The notes under the pieces: generated by a model
Seen by the model: the letters and a program-made list of their open reading frames with translations, nothing else
Databases searched by the model: none
What the model was told of the DNA's origin: nothing
Assembly (NCBI GenBank): GCA_040219135.1
Contig: JAVJTA010000011.1
Location: 62,001-126,000 of the forward strand
From: UBA7803 sp040219135
Lineage (GTDB): Bacteria > Pseudomonadota > Gammaproteobacteria > Pseudomonadales > Azotimanducaceae
Reading direction: 5' to 3'
Length of the DNA stretch: 64,000 bases
Shown: positions 43,712 through 51,768 of the stretch, one piece after another
Numbering within the stretch: position 1 is the first letter of the stretch
How the letters are laid out: each line of letters starts with the position of its first letter
Translations under genes and position numbers: made by a program

Positions 43712-43866
43712 CGATCGGCCGCCCGCCGGCGGGCGCCTGCGGCGCTGCGCCGGCAACGCTCGGAACAATAGCGGACCTGTTCCCAGACCCGGGCCCAGCG
43801 CCTGCGCCAGCGCATGGGCCTCGCGCAGTGAACGCAGGGTTTCTCCGGGAGATGATGTTTCTTCAC
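43708..43866 (-). CDS. DUF2256 zinc-ribbon microprotein
   Basis: A 52-residue basic protein with a GTG start at 43866: MKKHHLPEKPCVHCARP, RRRWARVWEQVRYCSERCRR and an Arg-rich tail. The pairs CVHC and C-x3-C (C34, C38) are the four DUF2256 cysteines, expected to bind zinc. Upstream in-frame TAA limits the start to 43866 or 43875. Its stop TGA overlaps the photolyase ATG, so the two are translationally coupled, matching the known co-occurrence of DUF2256 with photolyase-like genes. It is too short to appear in ordinary ORF lists. Confidence 0.9.
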   Translation of the reverse strand: MKKHHLPEKPCVHCARPMRWRRRWARVWEQVRYCSERCRRSAAGARRRAADR

Positions 43867-43892
43867 AGCGCGCACACGGCACTCTTCGGATT

Positions 43893-43908
43893 CTTACTAT
43901 CGAGTAAG
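43893..43908. promoter_or_regulatory. 16-bp palindrome between photolyase unit and nei
   Basis: CTTACT-ATCG-AGTAAG is a 6-bp inverted repeat about a 4-bp centre, 27 bp upstream of the DUF2256 start and about 80 bp upstream of nei. It sits in a relatively AT-rich stretch of the divergent control region and could be an operator. Confidence 0.35.
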
Positions 43909-43990
43909 TCTGCAACGCACGCCGTCGCAAGCGCGTCATCGCGCGCCGCGGCCCTGTAAAATTGCCCCCTGACCGAGGACGCCCCGCCCC

Positions 43991-44818
43991 ATGCCTGAAG
44001 GTCCGGAAATCCGCCGCGAAGCCGACCGCATTGCCGCGGTGCTGGCAGGCGAGCGGCTCGAAGCCGTGTCCTTCGGCCTGCCGCGGCTGAAGCGGTTCGG
44101 CCCGCTGCTGACCGGCTGCCGGATCATCGCCCTGGAAACCCGGGGCAAGGCACTGCTCACCCACTTCGACAGCGGCCTGACGATGTACTCGCACAACCAG
44201 CTTTACGGGCGCTGGTACGTGCGCCGCCGCGACGACCTGCCGCGCACCAACCGGAGCCTGCGGGTGGCCCTGCACACCGCCGCACACAGCGCCCTGCTCT
44301 ACAGCGCATCCGACATCGACGTGCTCGACGCGGATGCCCTGCGCGGTCACCCGTTTCTACGCCGCATCGGCCCGGATCTGCTCAGCGCCGATCTCACCGG
44401 GGCAGCCGTGGCGCAGCGGCTGCGCAGCGCGACGTTCTGCAATCGGGCCGTGCAGGGCCTGTACCTGGACCAGAGCTTTCTCGCCGGCGTGGGTAACTAC
44501 CTGCGCACGGAGATCCTGTTCCACGCACGGATCCATCCACAGGCCAGGCCCCGACGTCTCGAGGGCACCGCCATCGGCCGTCTGGCCCGCAGCACCCTGA
44601 CCATCGGCCGGCGCGCCTATCGTACTGGCGGCATCACCAACCCGCCGGCCCGGGTGGCGGCGCTGCGGAAGCGCGGCCTGAAGCGGGCGGCCCATCGGTT
44701 CGCGGCGTTCGCCCGCGCAGGCGAAGCCTGCTACCGCTGCGGCGGCGTGATCGAGCGCATCGAGGCGACCTCCCGGCGCCTCTACTGGTGCCCGGATTGC
44801 CAACGCGACGGAACCTGA
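43991..44818 (+). CDS. nei: Endonuclease VIII-like DNA glycosylase
   Basis: A 275-residue Fpg/Nei family glycosylase/AP lyase. The N-terminus MPEGPEIRREADRI has the catalytic Pro2 and Glu3; ETRGKALLTHF the conserved Lys; LDQSFLAGVGNYLRTEILF the helix-two-turn-helix; and CYRCGGVIERIEATSRRLYWCPDCQ the zinc finger. It removes oxidised pyrimidines. Divergent from the DUF2256-photolyase unit and convergent with the ligase gene (1-bp gap). Confidence 0.94.
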   Translation: MPEGPEIRREADRIAAVLAGERLEAVSFGLPRLKRFGPLLTGCRIIALETRGKALLTHFDSGLTMYSHNQLYGRWYVRRRDDLPRTNRSLRVALHTAAHSALLYSASDIDVLDADALRGHPFLRRIGPDLLSADLTGAAVAQRLRSATFCNRAVQGLYLDQSFLAGVGNYLRTEILFHARIHPQARPRRLEGTAIGRLARSTLTIGRRAYRTGGITNPPARVAALRKRGLKRAAHRFAAFARAGEACYRCGGVIERIEATSRRLYWCPDCQRDGT

Positions 44819-44819
44819 A

Positions 44820-46436
44820 TCAGTCGTCGAGCGGAATGGTCCGGGCGCCGAGGGCGAGCAGCCGACGCACGTCGGCGAGCGAATCCACGCTCGCCGCATC
44901 GACGTCGCGGCGCCAGCGGGCGATGCGCGGAAAGCGCAGGGCCAATCCGGACTTGTGCCGCGGCGACTCCGCGATCCCTTCGAAGCGGATCTCGAACACC
45001 TGCTGCGCCGGCACCGCACGCACGGGACCGAACCGTTCCAGGGTGTTGCGCCGGATCCAGCGGTCGAGCTCGCGGATCTCGGCGTCACTCAGACCCGAGT
45101 AGGCCTTGGCAATGGGCTTCAGCTCACCGCGCTCGTCGGGCACCGCAAAGGTGTAGTCGGTGAACAGCGACGCGCGCCGGCCGTGGCCAGCCTGGGCGTA
45201 GATCAGCACGGCGTCGATGCTCAGCGGATCGATCTTCCACTTCCACCAGCCGCCGCGCCGCCGGCCGGTCTCGTAGACCGCATCGCCGCGCTTCAGCATC
45301 AGCCCCTCCACGCCGAGCTCGCGGGCCTGAGCGCGCGCCGCGGCCAGCGCCTCCCAGTCGTCGAATGCCAGCAGCGGCGACAGCTCGAAGCCCGCCGCCA
45401 CCGCCACCTGCTCGAGGCTCGCGCGTCGCACCGCCTGAGCGCTGTCGCGGATGTCGCGTCCGCCGAACTCCAGACAGTCGTAGACGAGCATTTTCACCGG
45501 TACGGCGTCGAGCAGCTTCGCGCCCACCCGTTTGCGGCCGAGGCGGCGCTGCAGCTCGGCGAAGGGCAGCACGCCGCCGCGCCACGCCACCAGCTCACCG
45601 TCCAGCACGGTACCGTCGGGAAGCCGTTCCGCCTGCGCCGCCACTTCCGGAAATCGGCCGGTGATCAGTTCGTCGCCACGGCTCCACAGAAACGTCTGGC
45701 CGCGGCGCCGGATCAGCTGGGCGCGGATGCCGTCCCATTTCCATTCCGCCAGCCAGCCGGCGGCGGGGCCGAGTTCCTGCAGGTCTCTGTCCAGCGGCGA
45801 GGCGAGGAAAAACGGGTACGGCCGCGATATCGCGACGCTGCCGTCGTCCGGGCCGGTCAGCTCGCCGAAGAACGCGGCGGTCGGTTCCCAGTCCCCCATC
45901 AGCCGATGCTGGATGAGGCTGCGCGGCAGCCCGAACGCCGCGGCCAGGGCCCGGGCGACGAGCAGCTGCGACACGCCGACCCGCAGCGCCCCGGTGAGCA
46001 GCTTGGTGAACAGGAACCGCTCGCGGTGCGCCAGGCGCTTCCACCAATTGGCGATCCGCTCGCCCTGCTGCGCCTCGTCGCAGCGACCGAGCGGCAGCAG
46101 CTCCGACTCGATCAGCTCGGCGAGCCCCGGCGCCGCGACGGCGGCGTCGGCTGCGGCGATCGGCTCCACCAGCAGCGCCACGGTCTCCGCGAGGTCGCCC
46201 ACTTCGGCGTAGCAGGCCAGGGTCAGCCACTCCGGATAATCCACGCTGTCGACCAGCAGCCGGCGCAACCGGGCGCCGCCAACCAGTCGTTTCAGGCGCC
46301 GGCCGGAGAGAAAATACACGGCCCAGGCCGCGTCTTCGGGTAACGCTGCGCGAAAGTACTCGGCCATGGCGGCGACCTTGGCGTTGGTCGACGTGGTTTC
46401 GTCGAGCGCCTGGTAGAGCGCGCTAAAGCGCTGCAT
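44820..46436 (-). CDS. ATP-dependent DNA ligase (ligase-associated cluster type)
   Basis: A 538-residue ATP-dependent DNA ligase: N-terminal DNA-binding domain, nucleotidyl Lys233 in EWKWDGIRAQ, SRGDELITGRFPEV, DGELVAWRGG and GGWWKWKIDP (motif V). The OB domain follows. Such ligases occur with an MBL exonuclease, a Lhr-like helicase and a phosphoesterase; here the exonuclease overlaps the ligase start by 14 bp, but helicase and phosphoesterase are not adjacent. Role in non-replicative repair. Confidence 0.94.
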   Translation of the reverse strand: MQRFSALYQALDETTSTNAKVAAMAEYFRAALPEDAAWAVYFLSGRRLKRLVGGARLRRLLVDSVDYPEWLTLACYAEVGDLAETVALLVEPIAAADAAVAAPGLAELIESELLPLGRCDEAQQGERIANWWKRLAHRERFLFTKLLTGALRVGVSQLLVARALAAAFGLPRSLIQHRLMGDWEPTAAFFGELTGPDDGSVAISRPYPFFLASPLDRDLQELGPAAGWLAEWKWDGIRAQLIRRRGQTFLWSRGDELITGRFPEVAAQAERLPDGTVLDGELVAWRGGVLPFAELQRRLGRKRVGAKLLDAVPVKMLVYDCLEFGGRDIRDSAQAVRRASLEQVAVAAGFELSPLLAFDDWEALAAARAQARELGVEGLMLKRGDAVYETGRRRGGWWKWKIDPLSIDAVLIYAQAGHGRRASLFTDYTFAVPDERGELKPIAKAYSGLSDAEIRELDRWIRRNTLERFGPVRAVPAQQVFEIRFEGIAESPRHKSGLALRFPRIARWRRDVDAASVDSLADVRRLLALGARTIPLDD

Positions 46437-47433
46437 CGCTGCCGCCCTCGCCGTCGAACTCGGTGGCGACGGGCGCGGCCTCCACGCCGCGCTCCCGCAG
46501 GTAGCGGGCCAGCAGATCGCTCTGACCGTGGGTGGTGAACACGCGCCGGGCGCCCGTGGCCTGGATGCTGTCGATCAGGCCGGGCCAGTCGGCGTGGTCG
46601 GAGAGGACGAAGCCGCGGTCGTAGCCGCGGCGGCGGCGGTTGCCGCGCAGCAGCATCCAGCCCGAGCAGAAGCCGGTGGATGCGGCGCCGAAACGCCGCA
46701 TCCAGGTCGAACCCGCTGCCCCCGGCGGGGCCAGAATCAGAGCGCGCGTGTAGTCCTGATCGGCGTCGTCCACCCGTTCCGTCACCGGCAGCGTGACCCC
46801 TGCGGCACGATACACGTCGTTGATCGCCTCGACCGCGCCGTGGGTGTAGACGGGCAGCGAAGGCAGATCGCGCAGTTCCGCCAGCAGCCGCTGCGCTTTG
46901 CCGAGCGCGTAACAGAACAGCACGCTGGGCGTACCGCGAGCCGCATTGCCCTGCCACCAGTCCACCACCTCGCGGGCCACGGCCGCGGTCTCCGGCCAGC
47001 GGTACACGGGCAGCGCGAAGGTCGCCTCGGTGATGAAGACGTCGCAGGCCAGCGGCTCGAAGGCTGCGCAGGTCGGGTCGGGCTGGCGCTTGAAGTCGCC
47101 GGACACCACCCACACCTCGCCGTGGCCGGCAATGCGTACCTGGGAGGAGCCGAGGACGTGGCCGGCAGGATGCAGGCTCACCTCGACCTGGTCGAAGCGC
47201 ACGCTTTCGCCGTAGTCGAGACCGGCGATCGGCGGCGATCCGAGCCGCCGTTCGAGCAGACCCACGCCCCGGCGCTCGGCGAAATAGCGCTCCGAGCCGG
47301 GGCGCGCGTGATCCGCGTGGGCATGGGTGATCACCGCTCGGGCTACCGGGCGCCAGGGATCGATGAAGAAGTCACCCGCGGCGCAGTAGAGGCCGCTGGC
47401 GCTGAGTTCGACTAGGGAACCTAGGGCCGGCAT
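46423..47433 (-). CDS. Ligase-associated MBL-fold DNA exonuclease
   Basis: A 336-residue metallo-beta-lactamase/beta-CASP-like nuclease. Metal site H37-x-H39-x-D41-H42 in THAHADHARPG, then LHPAGHVLGSSQ, VWVVSGDFKRQ, FITEATFALP, and LSDHADWPGL near the C-terminus. Homologous to the exonuclease of the ligase-associated repair cluster (SNM1-like). It is upstream of and overlaps the ligase by 14 bp, so the two are coupled. Confidence 0.93.
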   Translation of the reverse strand: MPALGSLVELSASGLYCAAGDFFIDPWRPVARAVITHAHADHARPGSERYFAERRGVGLLERRLGSPPIAGLDYGESVRFDQVEVSLHPAGHVLGSSQVRIAGHGEVWVVSGDFKRQPDPTCAAFEPLACDVFITEATFALPVYRWPETAAVAREVVDWWQGNAARGTPSVLFCYALGKAQRLLAELRDLPSLPVYTHGAVEAINDVYRAAGVTLPVTERVDDADQDYTRALILAPPGAAGSTWMRRFGAASTGFCSGWMLLRGNRRRRGYDRGFVLSDHADWPGLIDSIQATGARRVFTTHGQSDLLARYLRERGVEAAPVATEFDGEGGSDAAL

Positions 47434-47522
47434 CGGCGTTTCTTACCACGCCCGCCGGGCCGATGACAGTTGTGTCGCGACCTTTGACGGGGGCTTCACC
47501 CGCGCACTGCCAGGATCGCAAC

Positions 47523-47888
47523 ATGAAAACTTCACTCCCTCCGCCGCGCCAGCGTAAGCCACGCCGGGCCGGCACCTGCCCGACGTGGGCCTTCGTGGTG
47601 GCTCTGGGCGCCCTGGGCAGCACCGCGCCCGCCTGGAGCGCCGATCCGGGAAACGGCGAGTATCTGGCCTTCAAGTATCACTGCATGACCTGTCACGGTG
47701 AACGCGGCCGCTCGGCCGACGGGCGCTACCCCAACCTGGCCGGCCAGCACGCCGCCTACATCCAGGCGCGGCTCAACTACTTCCGCAGCGCGGTGGAACC
47801 GGGCAACCAGATGAATGCCCAGGCGGTGCATCTCGAGGACGAAGAGATCGCCGACCTTGCCGCCTACTTCGGCGAGCAACGGCGATGA
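47523..47888 (+). CDS. Small c-type cytochrome, exported
   Basis: A 121-residue protein with an Arg-rich N-terminus, a hydrophobic signal segment (about 23-40) and one haem site (C54-MTC57-H58) followed by PNLAGQHAAYIQARLNYF, a signature of class I small cytochromes of the c4/c553 type. The axial Met may be in the NQMNAQ stretch. Its 3' end overlaps the next cytochrome start by 4 bp. Confidence 0.9.
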   Translation: MKTSLPPPRQRKPRRAGTCPTWAFVVALGALGSTAPAWSADPGNGEYLAFKYHCMTCHGERGRSADGRYPNLAGQHAAYIQARLNYFRSAVEPGNQMNAQAVHLEDEEIADLAAYFGEQRR

Positions 47889-48202
47889 TTCAGAAGACGC
47901 TACGACACGCCGCCCTCCTCGGCACCGCCCTGCTGCTGGCCGGCTGCAACGCCGGTGACGACCTGGTCGCCCGCGGCGAAGCCCTGTCGCAAGAGAAAGG
48001 CTGCATCGCCTGTCACGGCGCCGACGGGGTCAGCATCGCCCCGTCTTTCCCGAACCTGGCCGGCCAGTGGCCTCAGTACCTGCGCGTCCAGCTGGTCAAA
48101 TACAAAACCGGCGAGCGCCAGAACGCGGTGATGAACGGACAGGCAGCCAACCTGACCCGGGAGGAGATTGCCGCCCTCGCCGCTTTTTACGCCGCGCAGT
48201 AA
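47885..48202 (+). CDS. Lipoprotein cytochrome c
   Basis: A 105-residue single-haem cytochrome anchored as a lipoprotein (lipobox LLAGC, Cys21). Haem motif C40-IAC43-H44 followed by FPNLAGQWPQYLRVQL, very like the preceding gene, and a VMNGQA stretch that may hold the axial Met. Overlap ATGA with the upstream cytochrome shows a common transcript. Together they resemble the two halves of a split c4-type carrier. Confidence 0.9.
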   Translation: MIQKTLRHAALLGTALLLAGCNAGDDLVARGEALSQEKGCIACHGADGVSIAPSFPNLAGQWPQYLRVQLVKYKTGERQNAVMNGQAANLTREEIAALAAFYAAQ

Positions 48203-48247
48203 AGATTTACCCCGCGCAGTTTCGACAGACGTCAAAGGAGCAACGCC

Positions 48248-48466
48248 ATGAATGATCCGGTCCAACGCGAAGTCGAAGACATCGCCCGCAAGACCCGGGT
48301 GGTCCCGATCACCATGATGCTGGCGGTCGTCTTCGCCCTCGCCCTGCTCACCACCTTCGTCATCGGCGTCGATCAGGATTCGGACGATGGTTCCCTCTAC
48401 GATGCCGAAGGCGTCGTGAACGACGACACGATCGAAACGCTGAACGAGATCTCGCCCATCGACTGA
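48248..48466 (+). CDS. Small single-pass membrane protein
   Basis: A 72-residue protein with a charged N-terminus, one transmembrane helix (about 20-41, VPITMMLAVVFALALLTTFVIG) and an acidic C-terminal tail. It follows the cytochrome pair by 45 bp and has an AAAGGAG ribosome-binding site. Not recognised; it could be an assembly or anchor subunit for the cytochromes. Confidence 0.72.
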   Translation: MNDPVQREVEDIARKTRVVPITMMLAVVFALALLTTFVIGVDQDSDDGSLYDAEGVVNDDTIETLNEISPID

Positions 48467-48525
48467 CGACGTTGCCGGTCCACCTCGCGCGAAAAGCCCG
48501 CCCCCGTCACGTCCACACAATCGAT

Positions 48526-48621
48526 CCTGGTGGTACTATCTCCGCGTTAATGCTGCAGCGCACTAAACGTCCGTAAAGCAGCTTGCGCGAATCATCTTCG
48601 CGCCCCGTAGTACCCACCAGG
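48526..48621 (+). ncRNA. Structured 5' leader (possible cis-regulatory RNA) of esterase gene
   Basis: Two arms pair across 96 nt: CCTGGTGGTACTA (48526-48538) with TAGTACCCACCAGG (48608-48621), broken by one unpaired base. Inside are a perfect 7-bp hairpin GCGCGAA-TCATC-TTCGCGC (48585-48603) and a GCTGC...GCAGC helix (about 48552-48582). The outer stem ends in the first bases of the GGAGG ribosome-binding site of the GTG-started esterase, so folding could mask it. A structure-controlled leader is inferred; no known riboswitch class is recognised. Confidence 0.4.
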
Positions 48622-48628
48622 AGGGGCC

Positions 48629-49681
48629 GTGAACTCGAAAAGACAGCCAGTACAGGCAACCGCGGTGGCCGCCGCAGAAGACAGCGACCAGCGCGACGTT
48701 CGCGACGCGTTCGCCAGCGAAGTCCGCAGCGACGTCAGCGTCAGTGCCATGCGGCTCACCTTCGATTCCCTGACCCGGCTGCTGAACACCCGCCTGCCGC
48801 CGCTGGCCGCCCACCACGAGCGTGTTGTCTACACCACCGAGAGCACGGCGACGCTGGACGTTCTGGTGCCGGTCGGTAAGGGTCCGCACCCGGTGCTGGT
48901 GTACCTGCACGGCGGCGCCTGGGTGGCCGGCAGCCCGGCGAGCCACCGCAAACTCACCGCGCGTTTCGCCGAAACCGGTTTCCTGGTGCTGAGCGTCGAC
49001 TACCGGCTGGCGCCGGAACATCCGTTTCCGAACGGGCTGCACGACTGCCTGGCCGCGGTGGAGTGGGCGGCGGCGAACGCGCACCGCTACGGCGGGGATC
49101 CGCGCCGGCTGACGCTGGGCGGCGACTCCGCCGGTGGCAACCTGGCCGCCGCCACCGCCATCGAGCTCGGCCGCCGCCGCGGCAGCCCGAAGCTGTCCGC
49201 CCTGGCCCTGATCTACGGGGTCTTCGACCTGCGCGACATGGGCAGCGCCAGCGCCAACCGCAGCATTCACCGGGCCTATCTGCCCGACAGCGCCGGCGAC
49301 CTGCTGGACGACCCGCGGGTCAGCCCCATCCACGATGCCGCAGCGCTGCCACCGAGCTTCATCGTCGTGGGACGCCAGGACCCGCTGCTGCAGCAGAGCC
49401 AGCGCCTGCGCGACGTGCTGGCGGCCGCCGGCACCGACCACCGCTACGTCGAAGCCGCCGGCATGCCCCACGGCTTCATGCAGATGGAATTCCTCGGCGG
49501 GGTACGCCGACTGATCCGGGACATGGCCGCGTTCCTGCACGAACAGCAACCAGCCGGGCGCAAGCCCCGCGGCTGGTTGAAGGACGGCTGGCTGAAAGGC
49601 AGCGGGTCCAAAGGGCCCTGGACCACGCGTCTGCGCTCGTGGATCCGCCGCCGCTTCCCGGGTCCCGGCACGACCCCGTGA
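48629..49681 (+). CDS. Alpha/beta hydrolase (acetyl-esterase/HSL family)
   Basis: A 350-residue esterase: VYLHGGAWVAG (oxyanion HGG 94-96), VDYRLAPEHPFPNGLHD, nucleophile Ser167 in GGDSAGGNLAA, GRQDPLLQQ with the acid and GMPHGFMQM with the His; hormone-sensitive-lipase family. GTG start at 48629 with GGAGGGG just upstream. The C-terminus ends in a basic tail. Convergent with the GH42 gene, 7 bp apart. Confidence 0.92.
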   Translation: MNSKRQPVQATAVAAAEDSDQRDVRDAFASEVRSDVSVSAMRLTFDSLTRLLNTRLPPLAAHHERVVYTTESTATLDVLVPVGKGPHPVLVYLHGGAWVAGSPASHRKLTARFAETGFLVLSVDYRLAPEHPFPNGLHDCLAAVEWAAANAHRYGGDPRRLTLGGDSAGGNLAAATAIELGRRRGSPKLSALALIYGVFDLRDMGSASANRSIHRAYLPDSAGDLLDDPRVSPIHDAAALPPSFIVVGRQDPLLQQSQRLRDVLAAAGTDHRYVEAAGMPHGFMQMEFLGGVRRLIRDMAAFLHEQQPAGRKPRGWLKDGWLKGSGSKGPWTTRLRSWIRRRFPGPGTTP

Positions 49682-49688
49682 GCACGGC

Positions 49689-51668
49689 TCACGGGCAGCG
49701 CCAGACGGCCACGCCCGCCGGCGCCAACGGCGACTCGCCGAGCAGCGGCGCCACGCCGGGCGCCGGCAGCTGGCGGGGGCCGTCGGCGTAGTTGAACGCG
49801 AACATGAGATCGCCGCGCCTGCGTACCCGCACCCCGGGCTCGAGCAGCAGCGGGGTCAGTCCGGCCTCCTCCGCCAGACGCCGCACCACCGCATCGAGAA
49901 ACGCCTCGTCCGGGCACGCCGCCAGATAGTGCCTGCCCTGCCGGGCATACCACACGCCATCGCCGTCATCCGTGCACACCAGCGGTTCCAGGATCGAGTC
50001 GATCTGCTCGCGCCAGGTGTGCACGCTGCCGGCCTGCTGACGCAGCCCGATAGTCACCCCCGGCGCCAGGCCGTCGGTTCTGGCCACCCGCACCGGCAGC
50101 CAGGAACGCAGGGGTCCCGGTTCCACCTGCGCCGGCACGGCGAAGTGTTCGGTCTTGCTGCCGGTACGCGGCCCGACCAGCACCGGGACCTCGAGGCGCT
50201 CGAGGCGATCCACCAGATCGGCGGGGACGATGGGCAGACACGGCAGCATCACCGCGCGATAGCCGGACAGGTCGGCGCCGGCGTCGACCACGTCGACGTC
50301 GATCCCGAGGCGGCGCCAGGCGCTGTAACAGGCGAGGGTGAGCCGCAGGGCGGAGAATCCCGCCGACTGCGGCTGGATCCGCGTGACCCAGCAGGCGGCG
50401 TAGTCGAATACCAGGGCCACCGGGCTGCGCTCGAGGGACGGCAGCGGCGTCAGCGCGGCGAGCTCGTCATGCACTCGGGCGACTTCGACGCCGCCCTGAT
50501 CGAGTTCGCCGTCGACGTTGAGCAGGCCGGCATGCATCTGCTCCTGGGCGAACGGCGCGCGGCGCCAGCGGAACAGCGACACGAGCTCGGCGCCGTGGGC
50601 AATGGCCTCCCAGATCCACAGGCGTACCATCCCCGGCAGCGGCGCGGCGTTGTGCGACGCCCAGTTCACCGGACCCGGCTGCTGCTCCATGATCCACATC
50701 CGGCCGGCGCCCACGGCACGGTACAGGTCGTGGTGAAACCCGGCGAAATCCGGATGGCCCTGACGCCGGTAAAGACGCCGGTCGACGTCGTCGAAGCGCC
50801 ACTGCTGAAGAAACCCCAGCGGATAGCTGTCCCAACTCGCGACGTCGAGATCGCGGCCCACGGCGAAGTGGTCGAAGTCGGTGAACAGCCCCATGAAGTT
50901 GTGGGTGATCGGGCGCCCGGGCGAAGCCGCCCGCAGGATCTCCACCTGCTCGCGGTTGAAGCTCACCACCTGATCCGAGGAAAAGCGCTGGAAATCCATG
51001 CGGTGGGCGGGATTGGCCTCGGTTACCGTGTGCGCCGGCGCATCGATCTCGGCAAAGCTGCCGTACTCCTGGCTCCAGAACACCGTGCCCCACGCCTGGT
51101 TGAGCGCGTCGACGGTCCGGTAGCGGCGTTCCAGCCAGCCGCGGAATGCCGCAACCGCGGCAGCGCCGTGGCTGATGACTGTGTCGTGACAGCCGAACTC
51201 GTTATCGGTCTGCCACGCCACCACCGCAGGGTGCTCACCGTAGCGTTCTGCCATGGCGCCGACGATGCGCCGGGCCTCGGCCCGATAGCGGTCGCTGGAA
51301 AAACAGTAGTGACGCCGGGAGCCGAAGCGCCGCGGCCGTCCGGCTGCATCCGCGGGCAGTATCTCCGGACACTCGTCGACCAGCCACTTCGGCGGGCACG
51401 CGGTGGGCGTGCCGAGTACGACCCCGAGCCCGGCCCCTGCCAGGGTGTCGATGGCGCGATCGAGCCAGTCCCAGTGAAACCTGCCGCGGCGCGGTTCGAG
51501 CCGGCTCCAGGCGAACTCGCCGACGCGCACCCGGGTGATGCCGAGTTCGCGCATGCGGCGCGCATCGTCCGCCCACCGGGATTCCGGCCAGTGCTCCGGG
51601 TAGTAGCACACGCCGAGTCGGGGCGAGTTCGCGGTCTCCGCGCCCGCGGGCATGGCGGCATCGGTCAT
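49689..51668 (-). CDS. Beta-galactosidase, GH42
   Basis: A 659-residue cytoplasmic GH42 glycosidase. LGVCYYPEHWPESRWADDARRM is the N-terminal signature, Glu157 in WQTDNEFGCHD the acid/base, and Glu328 in MEQQPGPVNW the nucleophile; a trimerisation-type domain (GYRAVMLPCLPIVPADLVDRL) follows. Cysteines of the metal site are not evident. It cleaves beta-galactosides. Start ATG 51668; divergent from galK with a 100-bp gap. Confidence 0.92.
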   Translation of the reverse strand: MTDAAMPAGAETANSPRLGVCYYPEHWPESRWADDARRMRELGITRVRVGEFAWSRLEPRRGRFHWDWLDRAIDTLAGAGLGVVLGTPTACPPKWLVDECPEILPADAAGRPRRFGSRRHYCFSSDRYRAEARRIVGAMAERYGEHPAVVAWQTDNEFGCHDTVISHGAAAVAAFRGWLERRYRTVDALNQAWGTVFWSQEYGSFAEIDAPAHTVTEANPAHRMDFQRFSSDQVVSFNREQVEILRAASPGRPITHNFMGLFTDFDHFAVGRDLDVASWDSYPLGFLQQWRFDDVDRRLYRRQGHPDFAGFHHDLYRAVGAGRMWIMEQQPGPVNWASHNAAPLPGMVRLWIWEAIAHGAELVSLFRWRRAPFAQEQMHAGLLNVDGELDQGGVEVARVHDELAALTPLPSLERSPVALVFDYAACWVTRIQPQSAGFSALRLTLACYSAWRRLGIDVDVVDAGADLSGYRAVMLPCLPIVPADLVDRLERLEVPVLVGPRTGSKTEHFAVPAQVEPGPLRSWLPVRVARTDGLAPGVTIGLRQQAGSVHTWREQIDSILEPLVCTDDGDGVWYARQGRHYLAACPDEAFLDAVVRRLAEEAGLTPLLLEPGVRVRRRGDLMFAFNYADGPRQLPAPGVAPLLGESPLAPAGVAVWRCP

Positions 51669-51768
51669 GGGGCGAATCCGGGCTGACGCTTGATGCGCCG
51701 AGCATAGCATCGTCGCCGTCGCCGGCAGCTGGCAAGATAGCGTTCATGAACCCTGCCCCCCAACGAAC

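Noticed and set aside
48526..48621. Integron attC site or MITE
   Set aside because: The inverted repeat lacks the R/L core boxes of attC and there are no target-site duplications or transposase genes; an RNA leader is the better reading.
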